A model generated the notes under the pieces. The model worked only from the letters and a program-made list of their open reading frames with translations, was not told the origin of the DNA and did no database searches. From positions 1,736,001-1,800,000 of the forward strand of contig NZ_WMBQ01000001.1 of assembly GCF_009708035.1 (NCBI RefSeq): a stretch of 64,000 nt of DNA. Reading direction: 5' to 3'. This document shows, piece by piece, positions 40,981 through 52,600 of the stretch (its first letter is position 1; every line of letters begins with the position of its first letter). This stretch comes from Hyphomicrobium album. GTDB taxonomy: Bacteria > Pseudomonadota > Alphaproteobacteria > Rhizobiales > Hyphomicrobiaceae. The position numbers and the translations under genes are program-made.

Positions 40981-42318
40981 TCACCGCTCCGAGAAGGCGA
41001 CGTCCATCCCGCGGAAGATCGGCTTCAGCAGATAGCGCAGCAGCGACTTGCTGCCGGAGATGATGTCGGCGTCGATCGTCATGCCGGGCTGGAGCCGCGC
41101 GAACGGCTTGAAGTTTGTCGCATCGGCAGGATCGAACTTGATCAGCGCCTTGTAATAGAGCTGGTCGTCCTCGGTCTCGAAGGTCGTCGGCGAGATCGAG
41201 GTGACCGCGCCCTTGAGCTTGCCGTAGCGGCTGAAATCGAAGGCGCTGACCTTGATGTCGGCTGCGTCGCCGACCTTGACGTCGGCGATGTCCTCCGGAT
41301 GGACGCGAACCTCGGCCACCAGATCGCCCCCGACCGGCACGACACGCAAGATGCTCTCTCCGGGCGGCACCACCTCCCCAGGTGAGCGCTGCAGCAGGTT
41401 CTGCACCCTGCCGCGAATTGGTGAGCGAACCTCGAGCCTGTCGACGCGATCCGTCTGCTTGCGGACCGTTTCCTGAATCTCAGCAAGCTCGCTCGATGCC
41501 TTTGTCAGCTCCTCGCTCCAGAGCTTGCGTGCCTGTGCCTCGGCTTCATCGAGCGCCGCCGCGGCCTCCGGTAGCGCTTCCTCGGCCATCGCCAGCTTGC
41601 GCTCGCTCTCGCGCAGCTGGATGCGCGCCTGCTCGTAGAGGGTTTCAACCTCCAGTACCTGCTTTTTCGACATGGCGCCCTGCGCGAACAGCTGCTGGCG
41701 GCCATCCAGACGCTCCTTCTGCATCTCGACCAGCCGTTGCTGCATCGGAATCTGCGACTTCAGGCCGGCGATCTCCGCCTTGCGCTGATCGACACGGCTC
41801 GCCAGCAGTTCGCGTTCCTTGGCCCGCTGCGCAACACGCAACCGAAGGACCTGATTGTGCTCGGCGACGATATCGGCGCCGATGCCCTTCAACGAGCCCG
41901 GCTGCATCTCGCGACCGGCGAGAAGCGCTTCCGAGCGCGCCTTCTGCAGCGTCAGATTGTTGGCGCGAACGTGCAGGCCGGCGAGATCGGATTGGGTCTC
42001 GATGGGCCGCAAGCGCAGCAGCGGCTGCCCCTTCTCGACGAGATCGCCCTCGCTGACGAGAATCTGGTCGACGATGCCGCCTTCCAGATGCTGCACGGGG
42101 CGCACCTCGAAGCGCGGCACAAGCTGTCCCTGCGCTTTCGAGTGCTCGCGGATGGGAGCAACCGCGGCCCAAACCAGCGCCACGGCGACGAGCAGGACGA
42201 CGATACGCATCGTATGCCGGCGCGTCCTCGTCGAGGCCTGGTCCTCGAACTCGATTGGGCTGGTCAGCCAATCGGGCGTCTCGGCGGGTGCGACGGCCAC
42301 TGCATTTGTTCGCGACAT
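40981..42318 (-). CDS. HlyD-family type I secretion adaptor
   Basis: 445 residues from ATG 42318; a TTG at 42375 that overlaps the ABC gene is the alternative. A cytoplasmic N-terminus and one membrane helix (TMRIVVLLVAVALVWAAVAP) precede a lipoyl half (QHLEGGIVDQILVSEGDLVE), a long coiled coil (LASRVDQRKAEIAGL to about DEAEAQARKLWSEELTKASS), a second lipoyl half (VRSPIRGRVQNLLQRSPGEV) and a beta-barrel (RVHPEDIADVKVGDAADIKV; LQPGMTIDADI). It spans the periplasm between the ABC exporter and an outer-membrane channel. Last gene of the exporter operon. Confidence 0.92.
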   Translation of the reverse strand: MSRTNAVAVAPAETPDWLTSPIEFEDQASTRTRRHTMRIVVLLVAVALVWAAVAPIREHSKAQGQLVPRFEVRPVQHLEGGIVDQILVSEGDLVEKGQPLLRLRPIETQSDLAGLHVRANNLTLQKARSEALLAGREMQPGSLKGIGADIVAEHNQVLRLRVAQRAKERELLASRVDQRKAEIAGLKSQIPMQQRLVEMQKERLDGRQQLFAQGAMSKKQVLEVETLYEQARIQLRESERKLAMAEEALPEAAAALDEAEAQARKLWSEELTKASSELAEIQETVRKQTDRVDRLEVRSPIRGRVQNLLQRSPGEVVPPGESILRVVPVGGDLVAEVRVHPEDIADVKVGDAADIKVSAFDFSRYGKLKGAVTSISPTTFETEDDQLYYKALIKFDPADATNFKPFARLQPGMTIDADIISGSKSLLRYLLKPIFRGMDVAFSER

Positions 42319-42367
42319 CACGCTTATACTCAATCCATTGGTTCTACCGACGCGCCGGCGCGCGTCG

Positions 42368-44575
42368 TCACGCAACTTCGGCGTGAATGACTTCCATAAT
42401 TTTGGGAATGATGTTGTCCGGCTTGCCGCTCATGGCGACGGTGCCCGCATTCATGATGATGATGCGGTCGGCAATCCGCATGTGGCTGGGTCGAGCGGTC
42501 ACCAGCACCACGGTGGTGTTGCCGCGCAGAGTGTTGAGGTGGGAAATCAGGGCGGCGTCGCCTTCGGCGTCGAGGCCGCTGTAGGCGTCATCCAACAGAA
42601 TGATCGAGGACTTCTTGACGAAGGCGCGAGCCAGCGACAGGCGGCACAGCATGCCTTGGGAAAACGAACGAGCGGCGGTCGCGCTGATGCGCGTCTCGAT
42701 CCCCTCGGGCAGATCAGGATGCGGCAACCGAATCCCCACCGCCGCCAAGGCCTCGACGATGTCGTGATCGGTAGCGTCGGGGAAGGCAAAGCGCAGGTTG
42801 TCGGCAACCGTGCCGTAAAAGAAGTTCAGGTGGTTGGACGCATAACCGACCGCCGCACGAACTTCCGCAGGATCGAGCTGGCGCATGTCGAGGCCGCCCA
42901 GCCGCACCGTGCCCATGTACTGCGGATAGAGACCCAGAAGCACCTTGAGCAGGGTCGACTTGCCACTGCCGCTGGGCCCCGTGACGACAACGGTCTCGCC
43001 CGGCCGGATGTCGATGTTGACGCCCCGCAGCTGCGGCTCCTGGCGCGTCCCGAGATTGAGATAGAGCCCCGAAGTGGCGATGCTGCCGCGCAGTCGCCGG
43101 TAGACAAGCGGCGCGGGCTCGTCGCGCTCCGGCCGCATGCGCATCAGATCGTCGATCTGCCCGATTGTCGTACGCAGCTGCCACAAGCGGGGCAGGCCGA
43201 GCGACACGATCTGCAGCGGAACCAGCATTCGCCACACGATGATCATGCAGGCGACCAGGCCGCCCAGCGACAGCGTGCCCTCGATCACGCGCTGCGCGCC
43301 GACTCCTAGAGTGGCAACCCCGGCAAGGGCGATGAGTGCGTTGGTCGTGATCTGCAGCGCGTTGCTCTGGCGCATGCTCTCGAAGCGGGCTCGCTCGTAG
43401 ATGGCAAGCTTGCGGCCATAACGGGCGAGCCACTTGGGTTCAGCGGAAGCACCTCGCAGGGCGCCAAACTTGGTCGCCAGCTCGAGCAGCATGGTCTCCG
43501 CCTTGAGCCTGACGGCGGCAACCCTCGACGTGTGCGCCAAGGACGCCGGCACGGAGAAAGCGGCGAGCGCGATCATGACGAGGGCGATCCCCAGCGGCAC
43601 AAATCCCAAAGAGCCGCCGATGACGAAAAGCATCGCGAGGAACAGGAGCGTGAAGGGCAGATCGATGAGGGCCGACGCAAGGCGCCCCGCAAACAGGTCG
43701 CGGCCGAGCTCGAACTGCCGGAAGCGCGCGAGCTGCGACGAGAGCGGCGCCCGCTCCGTCAGCGCCAGGGGCAAATTGACAACGGCGGAGAGTGCTCGAA
43801 CCTGGACGATGCCGTCGAAGCGCGAGGCGATGTAGGCGATGCGCTTCGACCGCTGAGCGTAGAGAAAAAGTTCGAGCGCAAGACCCACAGCGGCGCCGAA
43901 GGCAAGAAAGGCCAGGGTATCGCGCGAACCTGTGGCGACCACCAGGTCGTAGACGAGCAGGATGTAGAGAGACAGGACAATGCCGAGCGCACTGATCGCT
44001 GCCGAGTACACGGCAATCCTTATGATCGGTTTGCGGAGCGACCGCACGACGGCTCCGACAAACCCATCGACAGGGGCCCAGGCCGCGGCCTCGTCGGCTG
44101 TGTTCATCCTCAGCAGGTAGGTAGTGCCCCGCAGTGAGTCGGCATCCACGCTCGCGGACGGCGCGGCGGCGTTGTAGACTTGCGCCTTCCCGCCTACGGA
44201 CCTGACGAGCCAGCAGGTTGCGGCATCCACTACCAGGTAGGGCAGGTCCCTGGCCGCCAACTGCCGGCCGTGGCGTTCCACCATGATCAGGCCCACGTCC
44301 AGACGGTCGAGGACCGTACGCAGCATGGTGAACGAGCCGATCCGCTGCATGTGGGGAAGAGCTTCGAACAAGCGGCGATGCTCTCCGCGCCATCTGAGTG
44401 TGGCTAGTATCTCCAGCAGCAACCGGTCGAACGTACCCGCATCCGCGGCCAAGCCGATCGAGTGGTGCTGCGTGTCCGCGCTCGAGGCAGCGGGGCCCTC
44501 GCGCGCGAGGTTGCCGGCCACCGTCGCTCTGTCTTCGATCCTGCTCGCACTTTCTGTCTGATTGGGTTGGATCAT
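42368..44575 (-). CDS. Type I secretion ABC exporter subunit with C39-like domain, degenerate Walker B
   Basis: 735 residues. Residues about 60-165 resemble an inactive peptidase C39-like domain (VLDRLDVGLIMVERHGRQ; WLVRSVGGKAQVYN). Membrane helices follow at about 180-430 (ISALGIVLSLYILLVYDLVV; LIDLPFTLLFLAMLFVIGG). The ATPase domain has an intact Walker A (GPSGSGKST, near 531), a signature FSQGM that keeps Ser and Gly, and Walker B IILLDDAYSGLD, where Asp replaces the catalytic Glu. The switch His is Ala (VTARPS). It therefore looks like the non-catalytic half of a heterodimer with 44572-46458, with which it overlaps by ATGA. Confidence 0.9.
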   Translation of the reverse strand: MIQPNQTESASRIEDRATVAGNLAREGPAASSADTQHHSIGLAADAGTFDRLLLEILATLRWRGEHRRLFEALPHMQRIGSFTMLRTVLDRLDVGLIMVERHGRQLAARDLPYLVVDAATCWLVRSVGGKAQVYNAAAPSASVDADSLRGTTYLLRMNTADEAAAWAPVDGFVGAVVRSLRKPIIRIAVYSAAISALGIVLSLYILLVYDLVVATGSRDTLAFLAFGAAVGLALELFLYAQRSKRIAYIASRFDGIVQVRALSAVVNLPLALTERAPLSSQLARFRQFELGRDLFAGRLASALIDLPFTLLFLAMLFVIGGSLGFVPLGIALVMIALAAFSVPASLAHTSRVAAVRLKAETMLLELATKFGALRGASAEPKWLARYGRKLAIYERARFESMRQSNALQITTNALIALAGVATLGVGAQRVIEGTLSLGGLVACMIIVWRMLVPLQIVSLGLPRLWQLRTTIGQIDDLMRMRPERDEPAPLVYRRLRGSIATSGLYLNLGTRQEPQLRGVNIDIRPGETVVVTGPSGSGKSTLLKVLLGLYPQYMGTVRLGGLDMRQLDPAEVRAAVGYASNHLNFFYGTVADNLRFAFPDATDHDIVEALAAVGIRLPHPDLPEGIETRISATAARSFSQGMLCRLSLARAFVKKSSIILLDDAYSGLDAEGDAALISHLNTLRGNTTVVLVTARPSHMRIADRIIIMNAGTVAMSGKPDNIIPKIMEVIHAEVA

Positions 44576-46458
44576 GCGACGACCTCCTTGGAGGAGGCAG
44601 CCGATTTCATCATCGATTGCTTTTCATGGAGCTGCACGAATTTCCGCCCGCGAATCGCGACGACGCGGTCGGCGACGGCGGCGAACGAAGGCCGGTTCGT
44701 AATGATGATGATAGTCACCTTGCCCTTCAGAGAAAGGAGCGCGCGCGCCAGCAGGTGGTCGCTTCGGTAATCGAGCGCGAGGTTCGCTTCATCGAGGATC
44801 AGGAGCCGCGGCTGACTAACCAATGCCCGGACAATGGCGATGCGCTGCAGCAGGCTCGGCGGTATCGGCTCGCTAGCAGCCTCGCCCAGCCGGGTGTCGT
44901 AGCCACGGGGAAGGGCGTGGATATCGTCTTCGAGGCCGATCAGGCGCGCCATCGAGAGTGCCCTCTCGGCGTCGTTGCCTTCATCGTACATCGTGAGATT
45001 GTTGAGGACGGTGCCGCGTATCGACGCCACATGATAATCGACCAGCGCGAGGTTGCCGCAGAGGCAGGTCTCGGCCAGCGTTGCTGGTATCCCGTCGATC
45101 AGAACCTGGCCTGACTGCGGACGTAGCCGTCCCAGGGCGAGGCGGACGACTGTCGACTTGCCGCTGCCGTTCGGTCCCGTCAGCGCAACGATCGCACCAG
45201 GCTCGATGCAAAAGCTGGCATCTGACAGTATCGGCTCCGGCTTGCCCGCATGGGTGAACGAAACATCCTCGAAGACCACACGCGCCGGTAGCGCTCTATT
45301 GATGGCCGGGGCAGGCCGGTCATTGCGCGGCAACTCGTAAATCGGCCGCGCCGTCTCCTCCGCGACAATCACCGAGTGTATCTCGTTCCAGCTCGAGACC
45401 AGGCGCCCCAGCGGCTGCATCACTCTTCCGGAGAGCATCGTGCAGCACGCCAGCGCGCCGATCGTGATGTCGCCGTTGATCGTCAGCAAGGCGCCGAGCG
45501 TGACAGTCGCCAGCTGCGTCGTGGTGGATGCAAGGGAAGCGAGGCTGACGGCATTGTCGGACAACAGATGGACGTTATAGGAATGGCCGGACGCTGCTTC
45601 CTCCAGGCGCTCGAAGCGGCGCAGAACCTGCTGCTCCATCGCAAGCGCCTTGACGTCGACGATGCCGCTCAGAGTTTCATGCAGGAAATCGCGGGTCTTC
45701 GCCTCCGAACGCGCGCGCGCCGCCGTGGCGACCTTCAGCGCGCGTCCCTGCATGATTGCGACGATGGCGAACAAAACGAACATTGCAAACGGAATGGCCG
45801 CGAGCAGGGGGCTTATCGCAAACAGGAAAGCTACGAATATCAATACGAACGGCAGGTCGATGATGACCAGACGCGCAGGGTTCAGCTGAAAGTCCGAAAC
45901 CGTACCGATGGCCTGAAAGCGTTGCAGCAGCCAAGTTGCAGGCTCCCGGTGGAGCACCCGAGCTGGCGCCAGCGCAACGCGGGCGGCGGCATCGACACTG
46001 TTCCTCCAGGCTTCCTTCATCGCGGCCCAGGCGATGACTTGGCTGCGCATGACCCGCAGGACCGCCTCCAGGAGCACGACAATGCACACGCAGAGGACGA
46101 GGTAGAAGAGAGTGGACCAGCTCGCGCGCGGGATGATGCGGTCATAGACCTGCAGAATTGCCAGCGGCAGCGCCAAGCCCAACAGATTGATGGCGACCGA
46201 GGCGGCAATCACGTCGGCCGGCAAGCTGGAGAACGTCCTGCCGAACAGCTGGAGGTACTCTCGGCCGGCAACAGCCGACACCCCGCCTGAAGGCGCGCCG
46301 GAGGGGCCATCCGAGGCAGGCGAGGTTCTTGGTGTTGCTGAGTCGAATGTCGAGATGGTGGGCTGCACGGTGGCTCGATCGGTGTCAGGATCGATGGATA
46401 GTATCGAACAAGCCCTAATTCCTGCTTGACGCTCCGTTGTCTGATTTTCAGCCTGCAT
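44572..46458 (-). CDS. Type I secretion ABC exporter subunit, catalytic Walker B but degenerate signature
   Basis: 628 residues from ATG 46458; a TTG twelve bases upstream is possible. No C39-like domain. Membrane part: VIAASVAINLLGLALPLAIL, TLFYLVLCVCIVVLLEAVL and LPFVLIFVAFLFAISPLLAA. The ATPase domain has Walker A GPNGSGKST (near 427) and Walker B LLILDEANLALD with the catalytic Glu, but the signature is IPPSLLQR instead of LSGGQ and the switch His is Asn (ITNRPS). With 42368-44575 it should form one normal and one degenerate ATP site. It is the first gene of the exporter operon. Confidence 0.9.
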   Translation of the reverse strand: MQAENQTTERQAGIRACSILSIDPDTDRATVQPTISTFDSATPRTSPASDGPSGAPSGGVSAVAGREYLQLFGRTFSSLPADVIAASVAINLLGLALPLAILQVYDRIIPRASWSTLFYLVLCVCIVVLLEAVLRVMRSQVIAWAAMKEAWRNSVDAAARVALAPARVLHREPATWLLQRFQAIGTVSDFQLNPARLVIIDLPFVLIFVAFLFAISPLLAAIPFAMFVLFAIVAIMQGRALKVATAARARSEAKTRDFLHETLSGIVDVKALAMEQQVLRRFERLEEAASGHSYNVHLLSDNAVSLASLASTTTQLATVTLGALLTINGDITIGALACCTMLSGRVMQPLGRLVSSWNEIHSVIVAEETARPIYELPRNDRPAPAINRALPARVVFEDVSFTHAGKPEPILSDASFCIEPGAIVALTGPNGSGKSTVVRLALGRLRPQSGQVLIDGIPATLAETCLCGNLALVDYHVASIRGTVLNNLTMYDEGNDAERALSMARLIGLEDDIHALPRGYDTRLGEAASEPIPPSLLQRIAIVRALVSQPRLLILDEANLALDYRSDHLLARALLSLKGKVTIIIITNRPSFAAVADRVVAIRGRKFVQLHEKQSMMKSAASSKEVVA

Positions 46459-46637
46459 ATCGCACTGCAATATGTCACGCTGAATGAACCTAAGTGAGAT
46501 TGCCGATACTCGATATTCAGTACACAGCGCGATCTAGCGGTGAATTATTCAGACATAGGACAATGTAGGGGAGGTCATTATCGACAGGGTGATACGTAGG
46601 CTCACCTTCGTCTGCATCCGTTCGCTGAGAACGTCCC
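46459..46637. promoter_or_regulatory. Divergent promoter region of exporter operon and RTX gene
   Basis: 179 bp, AT-richer than its flanks, between the exporter operon (minus) and the RTX protein gene (plus). Both units must be expressed together for secretion, so a shared control site is likely. I could not assign exact promoter boxes. Confidence 0.45.
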
Positions 46638-49600
46638 ATGCTCACCAACCCCGAGACCTCTTCCATCCCACCTCCTGCCGCAGACGGCGAGGTTGCGGAC
46701 GCTCTCAAGTCGCTCGAAAAAACCGGTGATGCGCCCGCCCCGGTGCAGCAGCCGGACCATCCCGGCTCGTCTCTGGCGAATACGCACCAGGGTCAAACGG
46801 GGCAGCCACCCGTCGCCGAAACAAACCAATTCGGCTGGCCGTTCGTGGAATTGCAGGTCCAAAGCACTACAAGCGATAGCGGTGTGCAGGCTGCAGGAGA
46901 CGACGCGGGCGAAACGCGTACCACAGAAGAGCCGGAGAGCCAGACGGCGCCCGTCGAGGAGCTCATCAGCACGCGCTCCCGTTCCCCGCATGCGGGCGGC
47001 GATGCAGGCGCCCCGGATGCCCCGCCGGCGGAAACCACCGCGAGAAATCCAAGCTCCAGCCCTGCGGCGCTGAGCGCCATCACCGGCCGCGAATCAGGCG
47101 AGCTACTGCCTGCCGACACTCCCGGAGTCGCGGTTGCCGCGGCGGCCGATGAGCTGGTGACCGGCGCCCTCGCCTCGGCCGAGGAGGAGGAGGAAGCGGA
47201 GATAGCTCCTGTGCAACCGCTGGCGCCAACCGACATCTTAGTCGGCGGCGGCTCGGTAGCCGAGAATGCCCCGGCTGGAACGGTCGTGGCGACGCTGTCC
47301 GCAGTCGATGCGGACTCGACCTCCTTTACCTACGCGCTGAGCGACGACCCTTCCGGCCTGTTTGAGATCGTCGGCGACGAGATCAGGGTGAAGACAGGTG
47401 CCGACATCGATTACGAGAGCGCGACGTCGCACGAGGTGATCGTCACCGTGACCGACGCGAGCGGCCTCAGCTACGCAGAAGCAGTGGTCATCCAGGTGAC
47501 CAATCAATCCGGCACCGTCATCGGCACCCCCGGTGACGACGTGCTCATCGGCACCAGCGAAGAAGACACCATCGCGGGGCTGCAGGGCAACGATACCCTC
47601 GACGGCGGCGCAGGCAACGACGCCCTGAGCGGCGGCGAGGGTGACGACACCTACATCGTCGGCTCCGGCGACACGGTGGCGGAAGCCGCTGGCGAAGGTA
47701 CCGACACGGCGGAGGCGGATTTCAGCTACGTGCTTCCGGCGAACGTTGAGAGCCTGACGCTCACGGGGGTGGCCGACATCAACGGCACCGGCAACACTCT
47801 GGCCAACACGCTCGCCGGCAATTCCGGCAACAACATCCTGAGCGGCAGCAGCGGCAACGATACGCTGGACGGCGGCGCCGGAAGCGACACGCTGATCGGC
47901 GGGACCGGCAACGACACGTATGTGGTCGACTCCGGCGATACGGTCACGGAGGCATCCGGCCAGGGCACCGACACGGTGCAGGCAAACTTCAGCTATACGC
48001 TCGGATCCAATGTCGAGAACCTGACCCTCACTGGGTCTGCCGACATCAGCGGGATCGGCAACACCGGCACCAACACGCTCACCGGCAATTCCGGTAACAA
48101 CACGCTCGACGGCGGCACCGGCAGCGACGCCATGACCGGCGGCGACGGTGACGACACCTATATCGTCGACGCGACCGGCGACACGGTGACGGAGGCGACC
48201 GGTGCAGGCACCGACACCGTGCAATCGGGCGTCAGTTTCACGCTGGGAGCAAACATCGAGAACCTGACGTTAACGGGAGGCGCCAACATAAACGGCACCG
48301 GCAACACGCTCGACAACACACTCACCGGCAACAGCGGCAACAATGTGCTGAGCGGAGGCGCCGGCGATGATGCGATGGCCGGTGGCGCCGGCAACGACAC
48401 TTATGTGGTCGATGCGGCCGGCGACACCGTGACCGAGGCGGCAAGCGAAGGCACCGACACGGTGCAATCGAGCGTCAGCTACACGCTCGGTGACAACGTC
48501 GAGAACCTCACGCTGACGGGAAGCGGCGCCTTAGATGCGACCGGCAACGCCCTTAACAACGCGCTGACCGGCAACAGCGGAGCCAACGTGCTCGACGGTG
48601 GCGCCGGGAACGATGCCATGAGCGGCGGCGCCGGCAACGATACCTACATCGTCGATGCGGCCGGCGACACGGTGACAGAAGGCACGGGCGGGGGCACCGA
48701 CACGGTGCAAGCCAGCGTCAGCTTCACGCTCGGCACCAACGTGGAGAATTTGACCCTCACCGGCACCGGCGACATCGATGCAACCGGCAACACCGGCACC
48801 AACACACTCACCGGCAATAGCGGCAACAACGTGCTGAGCGGTGGCGCCGGGACCGACGCGATGGCCGGCGGGGCCGGCGACGATACCTACGTCGTCGATG
48901 CGACCACCGACACAGTGACCGAGTCGACCGGCGAGGGCACCGACACCGTGCAGTCGAGTGTCAGCTACACGCTAGGGGCAAACGTCGAGAACATGACGCT
49001 GACCGGCACGGGCGCGATCAATGCCACCGGCAACGCGCTGGACAACACGCTCACCGGAAACACCGGGGCAAACGCGCTTTCGGGCGGCGCCGGCAACGAC
49101 GCCATGGCCGGCGGCGCCGGCAACGACACTTATGTGGTCGATTCCGCTGGCGACACCGTAATCGAGGCGGCAAGCGAAGGCACCGACACCATCCAGTCGT
49201 CCGTTAGCTACGCGCTCTCCGACAACGTCGAGAACCTCACGCTGACGGGGACAGCTGACGTCGACGCCACAGGCAATGCCTTGAACAACACGCTGACCGG
49301 CAACAGCGGAGTCAACGTGCTCGACGGCGGCGCCGGCAACGACGCCATGAGCGGCGGCGCCGGCAACGATACGTACATCGTCGATGCGGCCGGCGACACG
49401 GTGATCGAGGGCGCCAACCAGGGCACGGATACGGTTCAAGCGAGCGTCAGCTTCACGCTTGCCACCAATGTCGAGAACCTGACCCTGACCGGCAGCGCCG
49501 ACATCAACGCCACTGGCAACACGTTGAACAATACCCTTGTCGGCAACGCCGGCGCCAACGTGCTCAGCGGCAGCTCCGGCAGCGACACCATGAGCGGCGG

Positions 49601-52600
49601 CGCCGGTGACGACACTTATGTCGTCGACACCGCCACCGATGTCGTGACCGAGGCGAGCGGCGAAGGCACCGACACGGTGCAGTCGAGCGCGACCTACACG
49701 CTGAGCGACAACGTCGAGAACATCACCCTTACCGGCACCGGCGCCATCAACGCCACCGGCAACGCGCTCGACAACACGCTCACCGGCAACACGGGAGTCA
49801 ACGTGCTGTCCGGCGGCGCTGGCAACGACACGATGATCGGCGGCGCCGGCAACGACACGTATGTGGTCGATTCCGTCGGCGACACAGTGGTCGAGAACGC
49901 TTCCGAGGGCACAGACACCGTCCAGTCGAGCATCAGCTATGTGCTGGGCAGCGACGTCGAGAACCTGACGCTCACGGGCGCCGGAGACATCAATGCCACG
50001 GGCAACGCCGCGAACAACGCGCTGACCGGTAGCACCGGTGCCAACGTGCTCGACGGCGGCGCCGGCACCGACACGATGGCCGGGGGCACCGGGGATGATA
50101 CCTACGTCGTCGACGCGGCAAGTGACGTGGTGACCGAAGGCACCAGCGCCGGCACTGACACGGTCGTGTCCGCCGTCTCCTACACGCTGAGTGCCAATGT
50201 CGAGAACCTGACGCTGAGCGGCGCGGCGGACATCAACGCCACCGGCAACACGCTCAACAACACGCTGACCGGCAACAGCGGCGCCAACGTGCTCAGCGGC
50301 GGTTCCGGCAGCGACACGATGATCGGCGCCACCGGCAACGACACCTACATTGTCGATAATGCCGGCGATACGATCGTCGAGGGCGCCAATGAGGGCACTG
50401 ACACGGTGCAGTCGAGCGTCACCTACACGCTCAGCGCCAACGTAGAGAACCTCACGCTCGGCGGCACCAGCGCCATCAATGCTACGGGTAACGAGCTCGA
50501 CAATACGCTCACCGGAAACACGGGAGTCAACGTGCTGTCCGGCGGCGCCGGCAACGACACGATGATCGGCGGCGCCGGCAGCGACACCTACGTCGTCGAT
50601 GCCGCGGGCGACGTCGTTACCGAGCTGGTGGGTCAAGGTACCGACACCGTCCAGGCGAGCATCAGCTATGTTCTGGGCGACAACCTCGAGAATCTGACGC
50701 TGACCGGCACCGACAACATCGACGGCACCGGCAATGCCGCCAACAACACATTGACAGGCAACGCCGGCAACAACGTGCTCGATGGCGGCGCCGGCAACGA
50801 TGCGATGAGCGGCGGCGCAGGCGACGACACATACGTCGTGGACTCGGCCAGCGACACTGTGACCGAGGGCGCCAGCGCCGGCACCGATACAGTCATGACG
50901 GCACTCTCCTACACGCTGGGATCCAACGTCGACAATCTGACGCTGACCGGGACGGGCAACGTCAACGCCACCGGCAACACCCTCGACAACACGCTTGTCG
51001 GCAACTCCGGCAACAACACGCTGAGCGGCGGCGCCGGCAACGACGCGATGAGCGGCGGCGCCGGCGACGATATCTACGTCGTCGATGTGGTCGGTGACTC
51101 GGTGACCGAGGCGGTCAACCAAGGCACCGATACGGTTCAGTCAGGTGTTTCCTACACGCTGAGCGCCAACGTCGAGAACCTGACGCTGACCGGCACTGGC
51201 GGGATCGGCGCCACCGGCAACGATCTGGACAACGTGCTGACGGGCAACTCCGGCGCCAACGCGCTCGACGGCGGCGCCGGCAACGATACTTTGAACGGCG
51301 GCACCGGCAATGACACCATGAGCGGCGGCACGGGCGACGACATCTATTTTGTCAACGCGGCCGGCGATGTGGTGGTCGAGAATGCCAGCGAGGGCACCGA
51401 CACCGTGCAGTCGAGCACGACCTACACGCTCAGCGCCAATGTCGAGAATCTCACGCTGACCGGCACCGGCAACAACAACGCCACCGGCAACACGCTCGAC
51501 AACGTGCTGACCGGCACCACCGGCGCCAACATCCTGACCGGCGGCGCCGGCAACGACACCATGGTCGGCGGTGCGGGTAACGACACCTACGTCGTCGACG
51601 CGGCCGGAGACAGCGTGGCCGAGAACGCGTCCGAGGGCACCGACTTGGTGCAGGCGAGCATCAGCTATGGGCTCGGTGCCAACCTCGAGAACCTCACGTT
51701 GACCGGAACGGCGAACATCGACGCCACGGGCAATGCGTTGAACAACACGCTCACCGGCAACTCCGGAGCGAACGTTCTGGACGGCGGCGGCGGCAATGAC
51801 TCCATGAGCGGTGGGGCCGGCAACGACGTCTACGTTGTCGATGCGGTGGGCGACACGGTGACCGAAGGCGCCAGCGCCGGAACCGATACGGTACAGTCCA
51901 GCGTCAGCTTCACCATCGCCACCAACGTCGAGAACCTGACCCTGCTGGGCAGCGACAACATCAACGCCACCGGAAACTCCGGCGCCAACATCCTGATCGG
52001 CAATTCCGGCAACAACATCCTCGACGGCAGCACCGGCAACGACGCCATGAGCGGCGGCGCGGGGGACGACACCTACGTCGTCAACGCGGCCGGCGACACG
52101 GTCGTCGAGAACGCCAGCGAAGGAACCGACACCGTGCAGTCGGGAGTGACCTACTCGCTCAGCGCCAACATCGAGAACCTGACGCTGACCGGGACGGCCA
52201 GCATCAATGCAACCGGCAACTCGCTCGACAACGTCCTCACCGGCAATTCAGGGGCCAACGTGCTCTCCGGCGGCGCCGGCAACGACACGCTCGACGGCGG
52301 CACCGGCAATGACGCCATGAGCGGCGGTATCGGCAACGACACCTACGTCGTCAACGCGGCCGGCGACACGGTGACGGAGAACGCCAGCGAGGGAACCGAC
52401 ACGGTGCAGTCGGGCGTCACGTACACGCTCGGCGCCAACGTCGAGAACCTGACGCTGACCGGATCCGGCGACATCAACGGCACGGGAAATGCGCTCGACA
52501 ACACGCTGACCGGCAATGCGGGCAACAACGTGCTCGACGGCGGAGCGGGCAACGACACGCTGACCGGCGGTGCCGGCACAGACACGCTGATCGGCGGGAC

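Noticed and set aside
48972-51122. Very long minus-strand open frames opposite the RTX repeats
   Set aside because: They are produced by the repeated GC-rich codons of the RTX gene read in antisense. Their predicted proteins are low-complexity copies of each other without start signals.
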